DNA of 64,000 nucleotides. It comes from Microbacterium sp. SORGH_AS_0969. Its GTDB lineage: Bacteria > Actinomycetota > Actinomycetes > Actinomycetales > Microbacteriaceae. The notes beneath the pieces are model-generated. The model was not told the DNA's origin. It did not search any database and saw nothing but the letters and a program-made list of their open reading frames with translations. Below are positions 46,377 through 55,151 of the stretch, in pieces. Where the stretch lies: contig NZ_JAUTAG010000001.1 in assembly GCF_030818255.1 (NCBI RefSeq), positions 2,294,001 through 2,358,000 on the forward strand. Reading direction: 5' to 3'. The translations under genes were made by a program, and so were the position numbers. Each line of letters starts with the position of its first letter. The stretch's first letter is position 1.

Positions 46377-46382
46377 TATGAT
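46377..46382 (+). promoter_or_regulatory. Putative -10 box of the rplKA promoter
   Basis: TATGAT lies 105 bases before the rplK ATG, leaving a leader as expected for an autoregulated L11-L1 operon. The -35 position falls in the end of the 7-bp repeat and is poor. Confidence 0.5.
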
Positions 46383-46487
46383 GTGAAGGTTGCTCGTGCG
46401 TCAGCACGGCGACGACCGCTGTCCGGAACCGCCGGACGTGCGGGAGAGAGGGAGCCGCGAGGCACCCGCTCGAGAGAGGAAAAGGAT

Positions 46488-46919
46488 ATGGCACCCAAGA
46501 AGAAGGTGACCGGCCTGATCAAGCTCCAGATCAACGCCGGTGCCGCCAACCCGGCGCCGCCGATCGGCCCCGCGCTCGGTCAGCACGGCGTCAACATCAT
46601 GGAGTTCTGCAAGGCCTACAACGCCGCGACCGAGTCGCAGCGCGGCAACGTGATCCCCGTCGAGATCACGGTGTACGAGGACCGCAGCTTCACGTTCATC
46701 CTGAAGACGCCCCCCGCGGCCGAGCTCATCAAGAAGGCCGCCGGCCTGCAGAAGGGCTCCGCCACCCCGCACACGACCAAGGTGGGCAAGCTCACCAAGG
46801 AGCAGGTGCGTCAGATCGCCGAGACCAAGCAGCCCGACCTGAACGCGAACGACATCGAGGCCGCCTCGAAGATCATCGCCGGCACCGCCCGTTCCATGGG
46901 CATCACGGTTGAGGACTGA
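46488..46919 (+). CDS. rplK: 50S ribosomal protein L11
   Basis: 143 residues, full length, with the N-terminal [22 protein letters not shown] (thiopeptide-binding Pro loop) and C-terminal [26 protein letters not shown]. It binds the GTPase-associated region of 23S rRNA. rplA follows after 11 bases. Confidence 0.98.
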   Translation: MAPKKKVTGLIKLQINAGAANPAPPIGPALGQHGVNIMEFCKAYNAATESQRGNVIPVEITVYEDRSFTFILKTPPAAELIKKAAGLQKGSATPHTTKVGKLTKEQVRQIAETKQPDLNANDIEAASKIIAGTARSMGITVED

Positions 46920-46930
46920 GGGAGATAACA

Positions 46931-47623
46931 ATGGCTACCAAGTCCAAGGCATACCGGGCCGCCGCTGAGAAGGTCGCGCCCGACACGTTCTACACCCCGA
47001 CCGAGGCCGTCGCCCTCGCGAAGGAGACCGGCTCGAAGAAGTTCGACTCGACCGTCGAGGTCGCGCTGAAGCTCTCGGTCGACCCCCGCAAGGCCGACCA
47101 GATGGTCCGCGGCACGGTCATCCTGCCCCACGGCACGGGTAAGACCGCGCGCGTCATCGTCTTCGCCAACGGCCCCGCGGCCGAGGCGGCTCTCGCCGCC
47201 GGCGCCGACGAGGTCGGTGGCACCGAGCTCATCGAGAAGGTCGCCGGCGGTTACACCGCGTTCGACGCGGCCGTCGCCACGCCCGAGCTCATGGGCCAGG
47301 TCGGTCGCCTCGGTAAGGTCCTCGGACCCCGCGGCCTCATGCCGAACCCCAAGACCGGCACCGTGACCCCCAACCCGGCCAAGGCCGTCGAGGAGATCAA
47401 GGGCGGAAAGATCGAGTTCCGTGTCGACAAGCACGCCAACGTCCACTTCGTGGTCGGCAAGGCGTCGTTCTCGGCCGAGCAGCTCGACGAGAACCTGAAG
47501 GCCGCGCTCGAGGAGATCGTCCGCCTCAAGCCGTCGAGCTCGAAGGGCCGTTACATCCAGAAGGGCGCTGTCTCGACCACGTTCGGTCCCGGCATCCCGC
47601 TGGACGTCAACGTCCTCGTCTGA
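46931..47623 (+). CDS. rplA: 50S ribosomal protein L1
   Basis: 230 residues, full length; [27 protein letters not shown] is the L1 signature. It forms the L1 stalk and in many bacteria represses its own operon by binding the mRNA leader. A terminator follows; rplJ is 12 kb away. Confidence 0.98.
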   Translation: MATKSKAYRAAAEKVAPDTFYTPTEAVALAKETGSKKFDSTVEVALKLSVDPRKADQMVRGTVILPHGTGKTARVIVFANGPAAEAALAAGADEVGGTELIEKVAGGYTAFDAAVATPELMGQVGRLGKVLGPRGLMPNPKTGTVTPNPAKAVEEIKGGKIEFRVDKHANVHFVVGKASFSAEQLDENLKAALEEIVRLKPSSSKGRYIQKGAVSTTFGPGIPLDVNVLV

Positions 47624-47634
47624 CGACCGTCACC

Positions 47635-47670
47635 GGAAGCCCCGCTGCGCCTCGCGCCGGCGGGGCTTCC
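47635..47670 (+). terminator. Intrinsic terminator after rplA
   Basis: GGAAGCCCCGC (47635-47645) pairs with GCGGGGCTTCC (47660-47670) around a 14-base loop. Confidence 0.75.
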
Positions 47671-47803
47671 GCGTGTCAGCAGCACTCCGCAGCTGCACGG
47701 ACGTGCAACACGACGTCATCCGGGAAGACTCCCACTGCGCTCCGTGTTGTGCTGGAAGGCGCCTTCGCGCCTCACCCCCCACCCCCACCACCAAGGAACA
47801 GCT

Positions 47804-48610
47804 ATGCCCCGTCGCCGTTTGACCGTCCTCGCCGCCACCCTGGGTCTGAGCGCCCTCGCGCTGACCGCCTGCAACGGCGGCACGACTTCTGGAGCGACCC
47901 CCGGTGCGGGATCGGAGTACGGCCTCGTCTCGGACGGCACCCTGACGGTCGCGACCGAGGGCACCTACCGCCCGTTCTCGTTCCACGAGGGCGCGGGTGA
48001 CCTGACCGGCTTCGACGTCGAGATCGCGAAGGCCGTGGGCGACAAGCTCGGCCTCGAGGTGAAATTCCAGGAGACGCAGTGGGACGCGATCTTCGCGGGC
48101 CTGGATGCCGGGCGCTTCGACGTCATCGCGAACCAGGTGTCGATCAACCCGGAACGTCAGCAGAAGTACACCTTCAGCGACCCGTACACCGTCTCGCGCG
48201 GCGTCATCGTGACCACGGAGGGCGACACCTCGATCTCGAGCTTCGCCGACCTCGCGGGCAAGACCACCGCCCAGTCGCTCACGAGCAACTGGTACGAGCT
48301 CGCGACCCAGAGCGGCGCGCAGGTCGAGGCCGTCGAGGGCTGGGCTCAGGCCGTCGCCCTGCTCAAGCAGGGTCGTGTGGATGCCACGATCAACGACCAG
48401 CTGACCTACCTCGACTACGAGAAGACGAACAGCCCCACGGGCCTGAAGATCGCGGCCCAGACCGACGACACGTCCGAGAGCGCCTTCGCGTTCAAGAAGG
48501 GCCAGGACAAGCTCGCGGAGGCCGTGAACGGTGCTCTCGAGGAGCTTCGCGCCGACGGCACGCTCGCGGAGATCAGCCAGAAGTACTTCGGTGAGGACGT
48601 CACCCAGTAA
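47804..48610 (+). CDS. Polar amino acid ABC transporter substrate-binding lipoprotein
   Basis: 268 residues with lipobox LTAC (Cys23). Family 3 solute-binding fold: LTVATEGTYRPFSFHE, LTGFDVEIAKAVGDKLG, WDAIFAGLDAGRFDVIANQVSINPERQQKYTFSDPY. The sequence resembles cystine-binding proteins (FliY/TcyK group), but the ligand is not certain. Permease and ATPase follow. Confidence 0.92.
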   Translation: MPRRRLTVLAATLGLSALALTACNGGTTSGATPGAGSEYGLVSDGTLTVATEGTYRPFSFHEGAGDLTGFDVEIAKAVGDKLGLEVKFQETQWDAIFAGLDAGRFDVIANQVSINPERQQKYTFSDPYTVSRGVIVTTEGDTSISSFADLAGKTTAQSLTSNWYELATQSGAQVEAVEGWAQAVALLKQGRVDATINDQLTYLDYEKTNSPTGLKIAAQTDDTSESAFAFKKGQDKLAEAVNGALEELRADGTLAEISQKYFGEDVTQ

Positions 48611-48629
48611 GCACGCGCTGTAAAGCCCC

Positions 48630-48675
48630 GCGGACCGCCCTCTCCTCACCTCTAGCGTGGAGCGGGGCGGTCCGC
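48630..48675 (+). terminator. Stem-loop between binding-protein and permease genes
   Basis: GCGGACCGCCC (48630-48640) and GGGCGGTCCGC (48665-48675) pair perfectly with a 24-base loop and no T-run. Such stems let the binding protein be made in excess. Downstream, GCCCGTGTGAAG occurs twice just before the permease ribosome binding site. Confidence 0.6.
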
Positions 48676-48745
48676 CCCCGCGTGATGGATCCCGGGCACG
48701 CGCCCGTGTGAAGCGGGCGCCCCGCCCGTGTGAAGAAGGAGGCCC

Positions 48746-49411
48746 ATGAACGACGTCTGGTCGTTGATGCTCGACTCGTTCTGGCCGATGGTGCTGGCGG
48801 GACTGCGGGGAACCATCCCCCTGTCGCTGGCCTCGTTCGCGATCGGCCTCGTCATCGCGCTTCTCATGGCGTTGCTCCGGCTGTCTCGCAACGTCGTGCT
48901 CTCCGGCTTCGCCCGGTTCTACATCTCGATCATCCGTGGCACGCCGCTGCTCGTGCAGCTGTTCGTGATCTTCTACGGCCTGCCCGCGGTCGGCGTCACC
49001 ATCGACCCGTTCCCCGCGGCCGTCATCGCGTTCTCGCTGAACGTCGGCGGGTACGCCGCCGAGGTCATCCGCGCCGCGATCCTGTCGGTCCCGCGCGGGC
49101 AATGGGAGGCCGCTCACACCGTGGGGCTCTCGCCGCGCAAGACGCTGACGCGCATCATCCTCCCGCAGGCGGCTCGCGTCTCGGTGCCTCCGCTGTCGAA
49201 CACGTTCATCTCGCTCGTGAAGGACAGCTCGCTGGCATCCCTCATCCTCGTCTCGGAGCTGTTCCGTCAGGCGCAGAACATCGCCGCGTTCTCGTACGAG
49301 TTCATGGCCGTCTACCTCGAGGCGGCTCTGATCTACTGGCTGTTCTGCCTGGTGCTGTCGTTCGGGCAGAACGCGCTCGAGAAGAGATTGGACCGCCATG
49401 TCGCCCACTGA
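48746..49411 (+). CDS. Polar amino acid ABC transporter permease
   Basis: 221 residues, about five membrane segments, with the His/Glu-type permease signature [37 protein letters not shown]. It works as a homodimer with the ATPase encoded next, whose start lies inside its end. GAAGGAGG precedes the ATG. Confidence 0.93.
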   Translation: MNDVWSLMLDSFWPMVLAGLRGTIPLSLASFAIGLVIALLMALLRLSRNVVLSGFARFYISIIRGTPLLVQLFVIFYGLPAVGVTIDPFPAAVIAFSLNVGGYAAEVIRAAILSVPRGQWEAAHTVGLSPRKTLTRIILPQAARVSVPPLSNTFISLVKDSSLASLILVSELFRQAQNIAAFSYEFMAVYLEAALIYWLFCLVLSFGQNALEKRLDRHVAH

Positions 49412-50183
49412 GACTCCTCTGCTGCAGGTCACGGGCCTCGAGAAGAGCTTCGGCGCCAACCGCGTGCTCGACGGCGTCGACCTCGAGGTGCGCCGCGGCG
49501 ACGTGCTCGTGCTGATCGGCCCCTCGGGCTCCGGCAAGACGACGGTTCTGCGTTGCCTCAACGGCTTGGAGACTCCGGATGCCGGTGTCGTGGCGTTCGA
49601 CGGAGGACCGAGCGTCGACTTCGCGGGACGTGTGAGCAAAGCCGATCGCATGGCTCTGCGCGACCGTTCGGCGATGGTCTTCCAGCACCACAACCTCTTC
49701 CCGCACCTCACGGTCTTGCAGAACGTGATCGAGGGGCCGGTGCAGGCGCACGGTGTCCCGCGAGCGGAGGCCGTCGCGCGCGCCGTGACGCTGCTCGACC
49801 GCGTCGGACTGACCGAGAAGCGCGACGCGTACCCCTCGGAACTCTCCGGCGGACAGCAGCAGCGCGTCGGCATCGTGCGCGCCCTGGCGCTTCAGCCGCA
49901 GCTGCTGCTCTTCGACGAGCCCACCAGTGCTCTCGACCCCGAACTCGTCGGCGAGGTGCTGACCGTGCTGCGCGAGCTCGCGAACGAGGGCTGGACGATG
50001 GTCATCGTCACTCACGAGCTCGGTTTCGCGCGCGAGGTCGCCGACGAGGTCCTGTTCTTCGACGAGGGCGTGATCGTGGAGCGCGGTGCGCCATCGGAGC
50101 TGCTGCGCCAGCCGAAGAAGGAGCGCACGCAGCGCTTCCTCAACCGCCTGCTGCGCCCCCTCGACGGCCCCGATCCCGCCTGA
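49398..50183 (+). CDS. Polar amino acid ABC transporter ATPase
   Basis: 261 residues, overlapping the permease by 14 bases. Walker [11 protein letters not shown], signature [15 protein letters not shown], Walker [13 protein letters not shown], switch His in VTHELGF. Energises the importer. Confidence 0.94.
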   Translation: MSPTETPLLQVTGLEKSFGANRVLDGVDLEVRRGDVLVLIGPSGSGKTTVLRCLNGLETPDAGVVAFDGGPSVDFAGRVSKADRMALRDRSAMVFQHHNLFPHLTVLQNVIEGPVQAHGVPRAEAVARAVTLLDRVGLTEKRDAYPSELSGGQQQRVGIVRALALQPQLLLFDEPTSALDPELVGEVLTVLRELANEGWTMVIVTHELGFAREVADEVLFFDEGVIVERGAPSELLRQPKKERTQRFLNRLLRPLDGPDPA

Positions 50184-50273
50184 CGCCGGCCCGTCGCCGC
50201 GGTTGCCTCGTCGCGCGATCGCGGGGCTGGCTCCGCCGAAGCGGACGCGCGTCGGCCCGGGTAGCGTCGGAGC

Positions 50274-51314
50274 ATGCGCCTCGAGAACCTGCTCGGCATC
50301 GACGTGCCGATCGTCCTCGGTCCTTTCGGCGGCCTCTCCTCGGTCGCTCTGACCGCGGCGGTCAGCGACAGCGGCGGCCTCGGTTCGTACGGTTTGTACG
50401 GATACACGCCCGACCGCATCCACGACACGATCGCTGCTCTGCGGGCGGCGACATCGCGGCCGATCGCGGTGAACCTCTGGCTCCCGCGCGGCGACGAGGT
50501 CACCCCCGTCGACGTCGACGTCGACCCCTTCCTCCGCGGTGCGGCGCCCCTGTACGCGGCCGCGGATGTCGCGCCACCCGTGCCCCCGGCATCCTTCCTT
50601 CCGCCCCTCGACGAGCAGCTCGACGCCGTGTTCGCCGCGCGACCCGACGTGTTGAGCGTCGTGTTCGGGGTTCCGGATGCCGCCACCCTGGCTCGCGCGA
50701 GGGACCTCGGCATCCGCGTCCTCGGTACGGCCACCACGGTCGCCGAAGCGGTCGCCCTCGATGCGGCGGGGGTCGACGCGGTGGTCGCGACCGGAGCGGA
50801 AGCGGGCGGGCATCGCGTGTCGTTCCTGCGGGACCCCGCGCAGTCGCTCGTCGGCACGTTCGCGCTGATCCCGCAGGTCGTCGACGCGGTGGACGTTCCC
50901 GTGATCGCGGCCGGGGGGATCGCCGACCGACGCGGGGTGGCGGCGGCCCTGGCGCTTGGTGCGGCCGGAGTGCAGGTCGGGACCGCGTTCCTGCGCACTC
51001 GCCAGTCGGCCGCGACCGCGGGTCACCGGGACGCGATCGCTGCGGCGGCTGACGTCGACACCGTGCTGACGCGAGCGATGAGCGGACGGCTGGCGCGCGG
51101 CATCCCGAACCGCGCGATGCGCGACCTCGAGGCCACGGGGATGATCGCGCCGTTCCCCGCACAGAACTGGCTGACCGGGGTGTTCCGCGCCGCGGCGGCT
51201 GCGGCGGGCGAGCACGACCTGGTGTCGCTGTGGGCGGGGCAGTCCGCGGGTCTCGCGCGTCTCGACGACGCGTCCCAGGTGCTCGCGGAACTCCGCGCGG
51301 GGCTGCCTGGCTAG
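50274..51314 (+). CDS. Nitronate monooxygenase-like FMN enzyme
   Basis: 346 residues, TIM barrel of the 2-nitropropane dioxygenase/FabK type: GLGSYGLYGYTP near the start, VVATGAEAGGHR, PVIAAGGIADRRGVAAALALGAAGVQVGTAFL for FMN binding. These enzymes oxidise toxic nitronates. Probably its own transcript with a leaderless start: TAGCGT (50262-50267) lies six bases before the ATG. Confidence 0.85.
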   Translation: MRLENLLGIDVPIVLGPFGGLSSVALTAAVSDSGGLGSYGLYGYTPDRIHDTIAALRAATSRPIAVNLWLPRGDEVTPVDVDVDPFLRGAAPLYAAADVAPPVPPASFLPPLDEQLDAVFAARPDVLSVVFGVPDAATLARARDLGIRVLGTATTVAEAVALDAAGVDAVVATGAEAGGHRVSFLRDPAQSLVGTFALIPQVVDAVDVPVIAAGGIADRRGVAAALALGAAGVQVGTAFLRTRQSAATAGHRDAIAAAADVDTVLTRAMSGRLARGIPNRAMRDLEATGMIAPFPAQNWLTGVFRAAAAAAGEHDLVSLWAGQSAGLARLDDASQVLAELRAGLPG

Positions 51315-51327
51315 GTGACCGCGCGGG

Positions 51328-51603
51328 TCAGACGGTCGCGCGGATCTCGAAGGCGTCGGGGGCCGTCTCGGAGCTGACCGCGACCTCGACCCGATCGACC
51401 GCGGCCGACGGTGGGCCGTGATGCGCCCACGCGAGGACGTCCTCCACGATCGCCGGATCGCCCGACAGCAGAGCCTCGACCGTGCCGTCGCGTCGGTTGC
51501 GGACCCACCCTCGCAGGCCCGCGCGCTGCGCCTCCTCGCGCAGGGCATACCGGAACCCGACACCCTGCACCCGTCCGTGCACCGTGATGGCCACTGTTCG
51601 CAT
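51328..51603 (-). CDS. acyP: Acylphosphatase
   Basis: 91 residues, the usual length. VHGRVQGVGFRY holds the phosphate-cradle Arg, and GWVRNRRDGTVEA the catalytic Asn. It hydrolyses acyl phosphates in the cytoplasm. Converges with the nitronate monooxygenase gene. Confidence 0.93.
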   Translation of the reverse strand: MRTVAITVHGRVQGVGFRYALREEAQRAGLRGWVRNRRDGTVEALLSGDPAIVEDVLAWAHHGPPSAAVDRVEVAVSSETAPDAFEIRATV

Positions 51604-51710
51604 GGGTCCATTCTCGTCGCCGAGCTTCCGGCAGCTCGGGGCGCGTTCGTCACGTCGGGGCGCGCGAACCGCCCTGAACCTGGCGATGGTGGAACGGACG
51701 CGATCGCCGC

Positions 51711-52370
51711 TCAGTGCGGGAGCACGAGCGAGAGCGCGAGCGCGAACATGACCACGGCGATGATCGCGTCGAGGATGCGCCACGCGCGCGGCGTATCGAG
51801 CCATCGCCCGAGGAAGCGGGCACCGAAGCCCAGGCCCGAGAACCACACGAGGCTCGCCACGCACGCGCCGAGCGCGAACGCCCACCGCCCGTCACCGTGA
51901 GTGGACGCGACCGAGCCGAGCAGGAACACCGTGTCGAGGTAGACGTGCGGGTTCAGCCAGGTGAGGGCGAGACAGGTCAGCACGGTTGCGACGAGGGTCG
52001 TGCGGGCCGGGCGGGTCTGCACGATCGTGGCTCCGGCATCCGGAATCGACGGGGACGCGGCGGTGTCGATGCGCAGCGTCTCGCCGCTCGGACGCACGGC
52101 CCGCCGAGCGGCGAGGACGCCGTATCCGACGAGGAATGCGGCACCGGCCCAGCGCACGACCACGATGAGCCAGGGGACCGCCTGCAGCACGAGCCCGATT
52201 CCCGAGACGCCGAGGAGGATGAGGATCGCGTCCGAGACCGCGCAGACGGCGACGACGGCGAACAGGTGCTCACGTCGAACACCCTGGCGCAGGACGAACA
52301 GATTCTGCGCGCCGATGGCGACGATGAGCGAGAAGCCGAGGCCGAGACCGGCGAGCAGGGGAGCGAGCAC
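51711..52370 (-). CDS. lysE: LysE/ArgO-family amino acid exporter
   Basis: 219 residues with about six membrane segments; GLGFSLIVAIGAQNLFVLRQGVRREHLF is the LysE signature and LALTWLNPHVYLDTVFLLG the second conserved block. It exports lysine or arginine. I prefer the GTG at 52370, which gives the normal N-terminus and leaves 69 bases before the divergent regulator; an in-frame ATG at 52427 would leave only 12 bases. The start is therefore uncertain. Confidence 0.85.
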   Translation of the reverse strand: MLAPLLAGLGLGFSLIVAIGAQNLFVLRQGVRREHLFAVVAVCAVSDAILILLGVSGIGLVLQAVPWLIVVVRWAGAAFLVGYGVLAARRAVRPSGETLRIDTAASPSIPDAGATIVQTRPARTTLVATVLTCLALTWLNPHVYLDTVFLLGSVASTHGDGRWAFALGACVASLVWFSGLGFGARFLGRWLDTPRAWRILDAIIAVVMFALALSLVLPH

Positions 52371-52427
52371 GCTCCGACGATAGGGGTGCGCGGAACGAAA
52401 GCCCAGCTCAGGATTCTGATGGGCCAT

Positions 52428-52433
52428 TAGCAT
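52428..52433 (+). promoter_or_regulatory. Putative -10 box of a leaderless lysG promoter
   Basis: TAGCAT lies six bases before the regulator ATG at 52440. The divergent exporter promoter must lie in the same short region. Confidence 0.35.
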
Positions 52434-52439
52434 CGCTTC

Positions 52440-53327
52440 ATGTCGATTCCCCTCGATCTCGCCCGCACGCTGGCCGTCGTCGTCGAGGAGGGAACCCTGG
52501 ATGCCGCGGCCCGTCGCCTGCACGTCACTCCGTCCGCGGTGAGTCAGCGCCTCCGTGCGCTCGAAGACCAGCTCGGTCGCGTCGTGCTCGTCCGGTCGAA
52601 GCCGGTGCGGACGACCGAGGCCGGAGACGCGGTGGTGCGCCTCGCGCGCCAGCTCGCGCTGCTCGAGCACGATGCGCTGACTGCGATCGGTACAGAGGAC
52701 GGGGCCGTGGCATCCGTCCCGCTCGCGGTGAACGCCGACTCGCTCGCCACGTGGTTCCTGCCGCCGCTGGCGCGCGTGGCGGCCCGTCGACCGGTCGTGT
52801 TCGATCTGCACCGCGACGACCAGGATTTCACCGCGGGCCTCCTCGAGGCGGGCACGGTGATGGCGGCGGTCACCTCGCGTGAGACCCCGGTTGCGGGATG
52901 CCGCGTGCGTCGGCTCGGCGTCCTCAGATACGAAGCGGTGGCGACGGTGTCGTTCGCGGCACGCTGGTTCGCCGACGGGGTCGATGCGGCCTCGCTGGCG
53001 GACGCGCCCGTGGTGGACTTCGACCGTCGCGACGACCTGCAGACGCAGTGGTTGGTGCGTCGGGGAGTGGCGGCGGGGGCCCCGCCGCGGCACCGGGTTC
53101 CGGCATCCCAGGACTTCGCCACCGCCGTCGAGTTGGGCCTCGGATGGGGGCTGCTGCCGCGCTTCCAGTCGGCCGCCGGCCTGGCCGAGGGCACGCTGGT
53201 GCGCCTCGGGGACGATCCGATCGACGTGCCGCTGTTCTGGCAGCAGTGGAATCTCACGTCCTCCCTCCTCGACGACATCGCGGAGGAGGTCGTCGAGGAA
53301 GGACGCCGGGTGCTCGCGAACGGCTGA
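52440..53327 (+). CDS. lysG: LysR-family regulator ArgP/LysG
   Basis: 295 residues. N-terminal helix-turn-helix TLDAAARRLHVTPSAVSQRLRALEDQLGRVVLVR, then the LysR effector domain with LPPLARVAARRPVVFDLHRDDQDFTAGLLEAGTVMAAVT. LysG/ArgP activates the divergent exporter when lysine, arginine or similar amino acids accumulate. The pair is a standard actinobacterial module. Confidence 0.92.
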   Translation: MSIPLDLARTLAVVVEEGTLDAAARRLHVTPSAVSQRLRALEDQLGRVVLVRSKPVRTTEAGDAVVRLARQLALLEHDALTAIGTEDGAVASVPLAVNADSLATWFLPPLARVAARRPVVFDLHRDDQDFTAGLLEAGTVMAAVTSRETPVAGCRVRRLGVLRYEAVATVSFAARWFADGVDAASLADAPVVDFDRRDDLQTQWLVRRGVAAGAPPRHRVPASQDFATAVELGLGWGLLPRFQSAAGLAEGTLVRLGDDPIDVPLFWQQWNLTSSLLDDIAEEVVEEGRRVLANG

Positions 53328-53328
53328 G

Positions 53329-54348
53329 TCAGTCGTCGCTGACGTGCAGCACGATCTTGCCGCGGGTGTGTCCGCGCTCGAGCTCGGTATGCGCGGCGGC
53401 TGCGTCATCGAGGTCGAAGACCCGGTCGATGAACACGCGCACGGCACCGGAGTCGATCAGGCGACCGATCGTGGCGAGCGCTGCGCCGTCGGGGATCGTC
53501 TTGTAATCGGTGGACCGGATGCCACGCGCCGAGGCCGCTTCGCGGAATCCCGGCCAGGCGCCGGTCGGCACCTCGATCAGCAGACCGCCGGGACGCAGCA
53601 CCTCGAGCGATCGCGTTCCCGTCTCGTCGGCGACGTTGCCGATGAGGTCGATGACGACGTCGACGTCGGCCACGACGTCTTCGAAGCGGGTCGACGTGTA
53701 GTCCACGACCTCGGCGGCGCCGAGGTCGCGCAGCCAGTCGAGGTTGTGGGGAGACCCCGTGGCGATGACGTGTGCGCCGAAGTACGCGGCGAACTGGACC
53801 GCGAAGTGCCCCACTCCGCCGCTTCCGGCGTGCACGAGGATGCGCTGACCCTGGTGGGCGAGAGCGGTCTCGACCACGAGGCCCCACGCGGTGAGCGCGG
53901 CGACCGGGACGCCCGCGGCCTCGACGTACGACAGGGCGGCGGGCTTGCGCGCGAGCGACAGGGTGGGGACCACGGCGTACTCGGCGTAACCGCCGGGCGT
54001 GCGGGGGACCGCGGCCATGCCGTACACCTCCGTGCCGACGGGGAAGGGGTGCGCGTCGAACGGGGCCTTCACGACGACTCCGGACACGTCGAGCCCGAGA
54101 ACGGACGGCCACGCGTCGATCGCGCCCGACATTCCGCGGCCCGCGCGGGTCTTGGCGTCGATGGGGTTGATGCCGGCGGCGACCACCCGGATGAGCACCT
54201 CGCTGAGCACGGGTGTCGGGACCGCGATCTCGGCGACCCGCAGCGCGTCGGCGGCGCCGGGAGCATCGAAGACGACCGCCCGCATCGTGTCGGGGACCGC
54301 GGGGGCGGGGTCGATGCTCGTCTCGGGACGCGTCGATCGGAATCTCAT
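53329..54348 (-). CDS. Zinc-independent NADP-dependent quinone oxidoreductase (MDR family)
   Basis: 339 residues from the ATG at 54348 (GAGAGAG upstream); an ATG at 54285 would start at MRAVVFDAPG, where similarity begins. GroES-like N-domain and a Rossmann domain with ILVHAGSGGVGHFAVQFAAYFGAHVIATGS, as in quinone oxidoreductases. It reduces quinones or unsaturated carbonyls. Substrate unknown. Converges with the LysR gene, leaving one base between the stops. Confidence 0.85.
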   Translation of the reverse strand: MRFRSTRPETSIDPAPAVPDTMRAVVFDAPGAADALRVAEIAVPTPVLSEVLIRVVAAGINPIDAKTRAGRGMSGAIDAWPSVLGLDVSGVVVKAPFDAHPFPVGTEVYGMAAVPRTPGGYAEYAVVPTLSLARKPAALSYVEAAGVPVAALTAWGLVVETALAHQGQRILVHAGSGGVGHFAVQFAAYFGAHVIATGSPHNLDWLRDLGAAEVVDYTSTRFEDVVADVDVVIDLIGNVADETGTRSLEVLRPGGLLIEVPTGAWPGFREAASARGIRSTDYKTIPDGAALATIGRLIDSGAVRVFIDRVFDLDDAAAAHTELERGHTRGKIVLHVSDD

Positions 54349-54553
54349 CGGGCGCTCTCTCTCGCGTACGGGCGGCGGCACCGCCGCGGTTCCCCCAGTC
54401 AATCGCGCGATTGTCTCCGCGGTGTTACACCTCGGTCACCGTGTCGCGACGGGCCGTTCAGCGCCTGGCCGGGGCGTTGTGCGGTCTGCCCACGCCGCGG
54501 GCGTCTGCTCCTCGGGCCTCCGAGAGCGCGCGGCGGGCGTGAACGCGCCGCTC

Positions 54554-54619
54554 GAGTGTCCACGACACCCGGGCGATCCGAAAAGACACCGAAAAGACAT
54601 CCGGGTGTTTCGCACACTC
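54554..54619. repeat. Palindromic element, family 4 (copy 2), with an internal direct repeat
   Basis: GAGTGTCCACGACACCCGG (54554-54572) faces CCGGGTGTTTCGCACACTC (54601-54619), 19-bp arms with three mismatches. The loop holds two copies of CCGAAAAGACA. It resembles the palindrome at 9208-9263. No gene is seen between 54349 and 54677. Confidence 0.55.
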
Positions 54620-54677
54620 AGCGAAAGCCGGGCCGCTCGCAGCGAACGCGCGGTCGGCCCGAACGGGCGTGCGGCGC

Positions 54678-55151
54678 TCAGTCGCTCGCGGGGACCTCGC
54701 CGACGGCGAGGGCGTGCAGCAGCGTCGAGAGGTGTTGGATGTCGTCGACCGACCAGTCCGCCAACGCCTCGAACAGTCTGCTCTCGTGCGGAGCGCGGGC
54801 GTCGGCGAGGCGCTGGTGACCCAACTCCGTGACCGAGATCAGGCGGGAGCGTCCGTCGTTGGGGTCGGGGGCCCGCGTCACCAGACCCAGGTCCTCGAGC
54901 TCGCTGATCGCCCGGCTCAGGAACCCCTTGTCCGCGGTCAGTCGCTCGGCCAGGGCGGAGAGGGTGAGCGGTCCGAAGCGACTCACGACCGACAGGGCCT
55001 TGAAGGTCGCGGGGAGCATCCCGGGACTCACGCGTTCCGCCGCCTCGGAGACGAAGCGGCGGAACACGGTCATGAGCTCCGAAAACGACGCCTCCAGGGC
55101 CTGCACAGCCTCACGGCGCTCGTCGTTCGGTTCGCTCGTCACGTCAGACAT
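54678..55151 (-). CDS. MarR-family transcriptional regulator
   Basis: 157 residues from the ATG at 55151, which follows GGGAGAGG and overlaps the efflux gene stop by eight bases. Winged helix: LTLSALAERLTADKGFLSRAISELEDLGLVTRAPDPNDGRSRLISVTELG. As the second gene of the operon it can regulate its own expression by binding the two TTGAC-N4-GTCAA sites at 56891-56934. Confidence 0.9.
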   Translation of the reverse strand: MSDVTSEPNDERREAVQALEASFSELMTVFRRFVSEAAERVSPGMLPATFKALSVVSRFGPLTLSALAERLTADKGFLSRAISELEDLGLVTRAPDPNDGRSRLISVTELGHQRLADARAPHESRLFEALADWSVDDIQHLSTLLHALAVGEVPASD

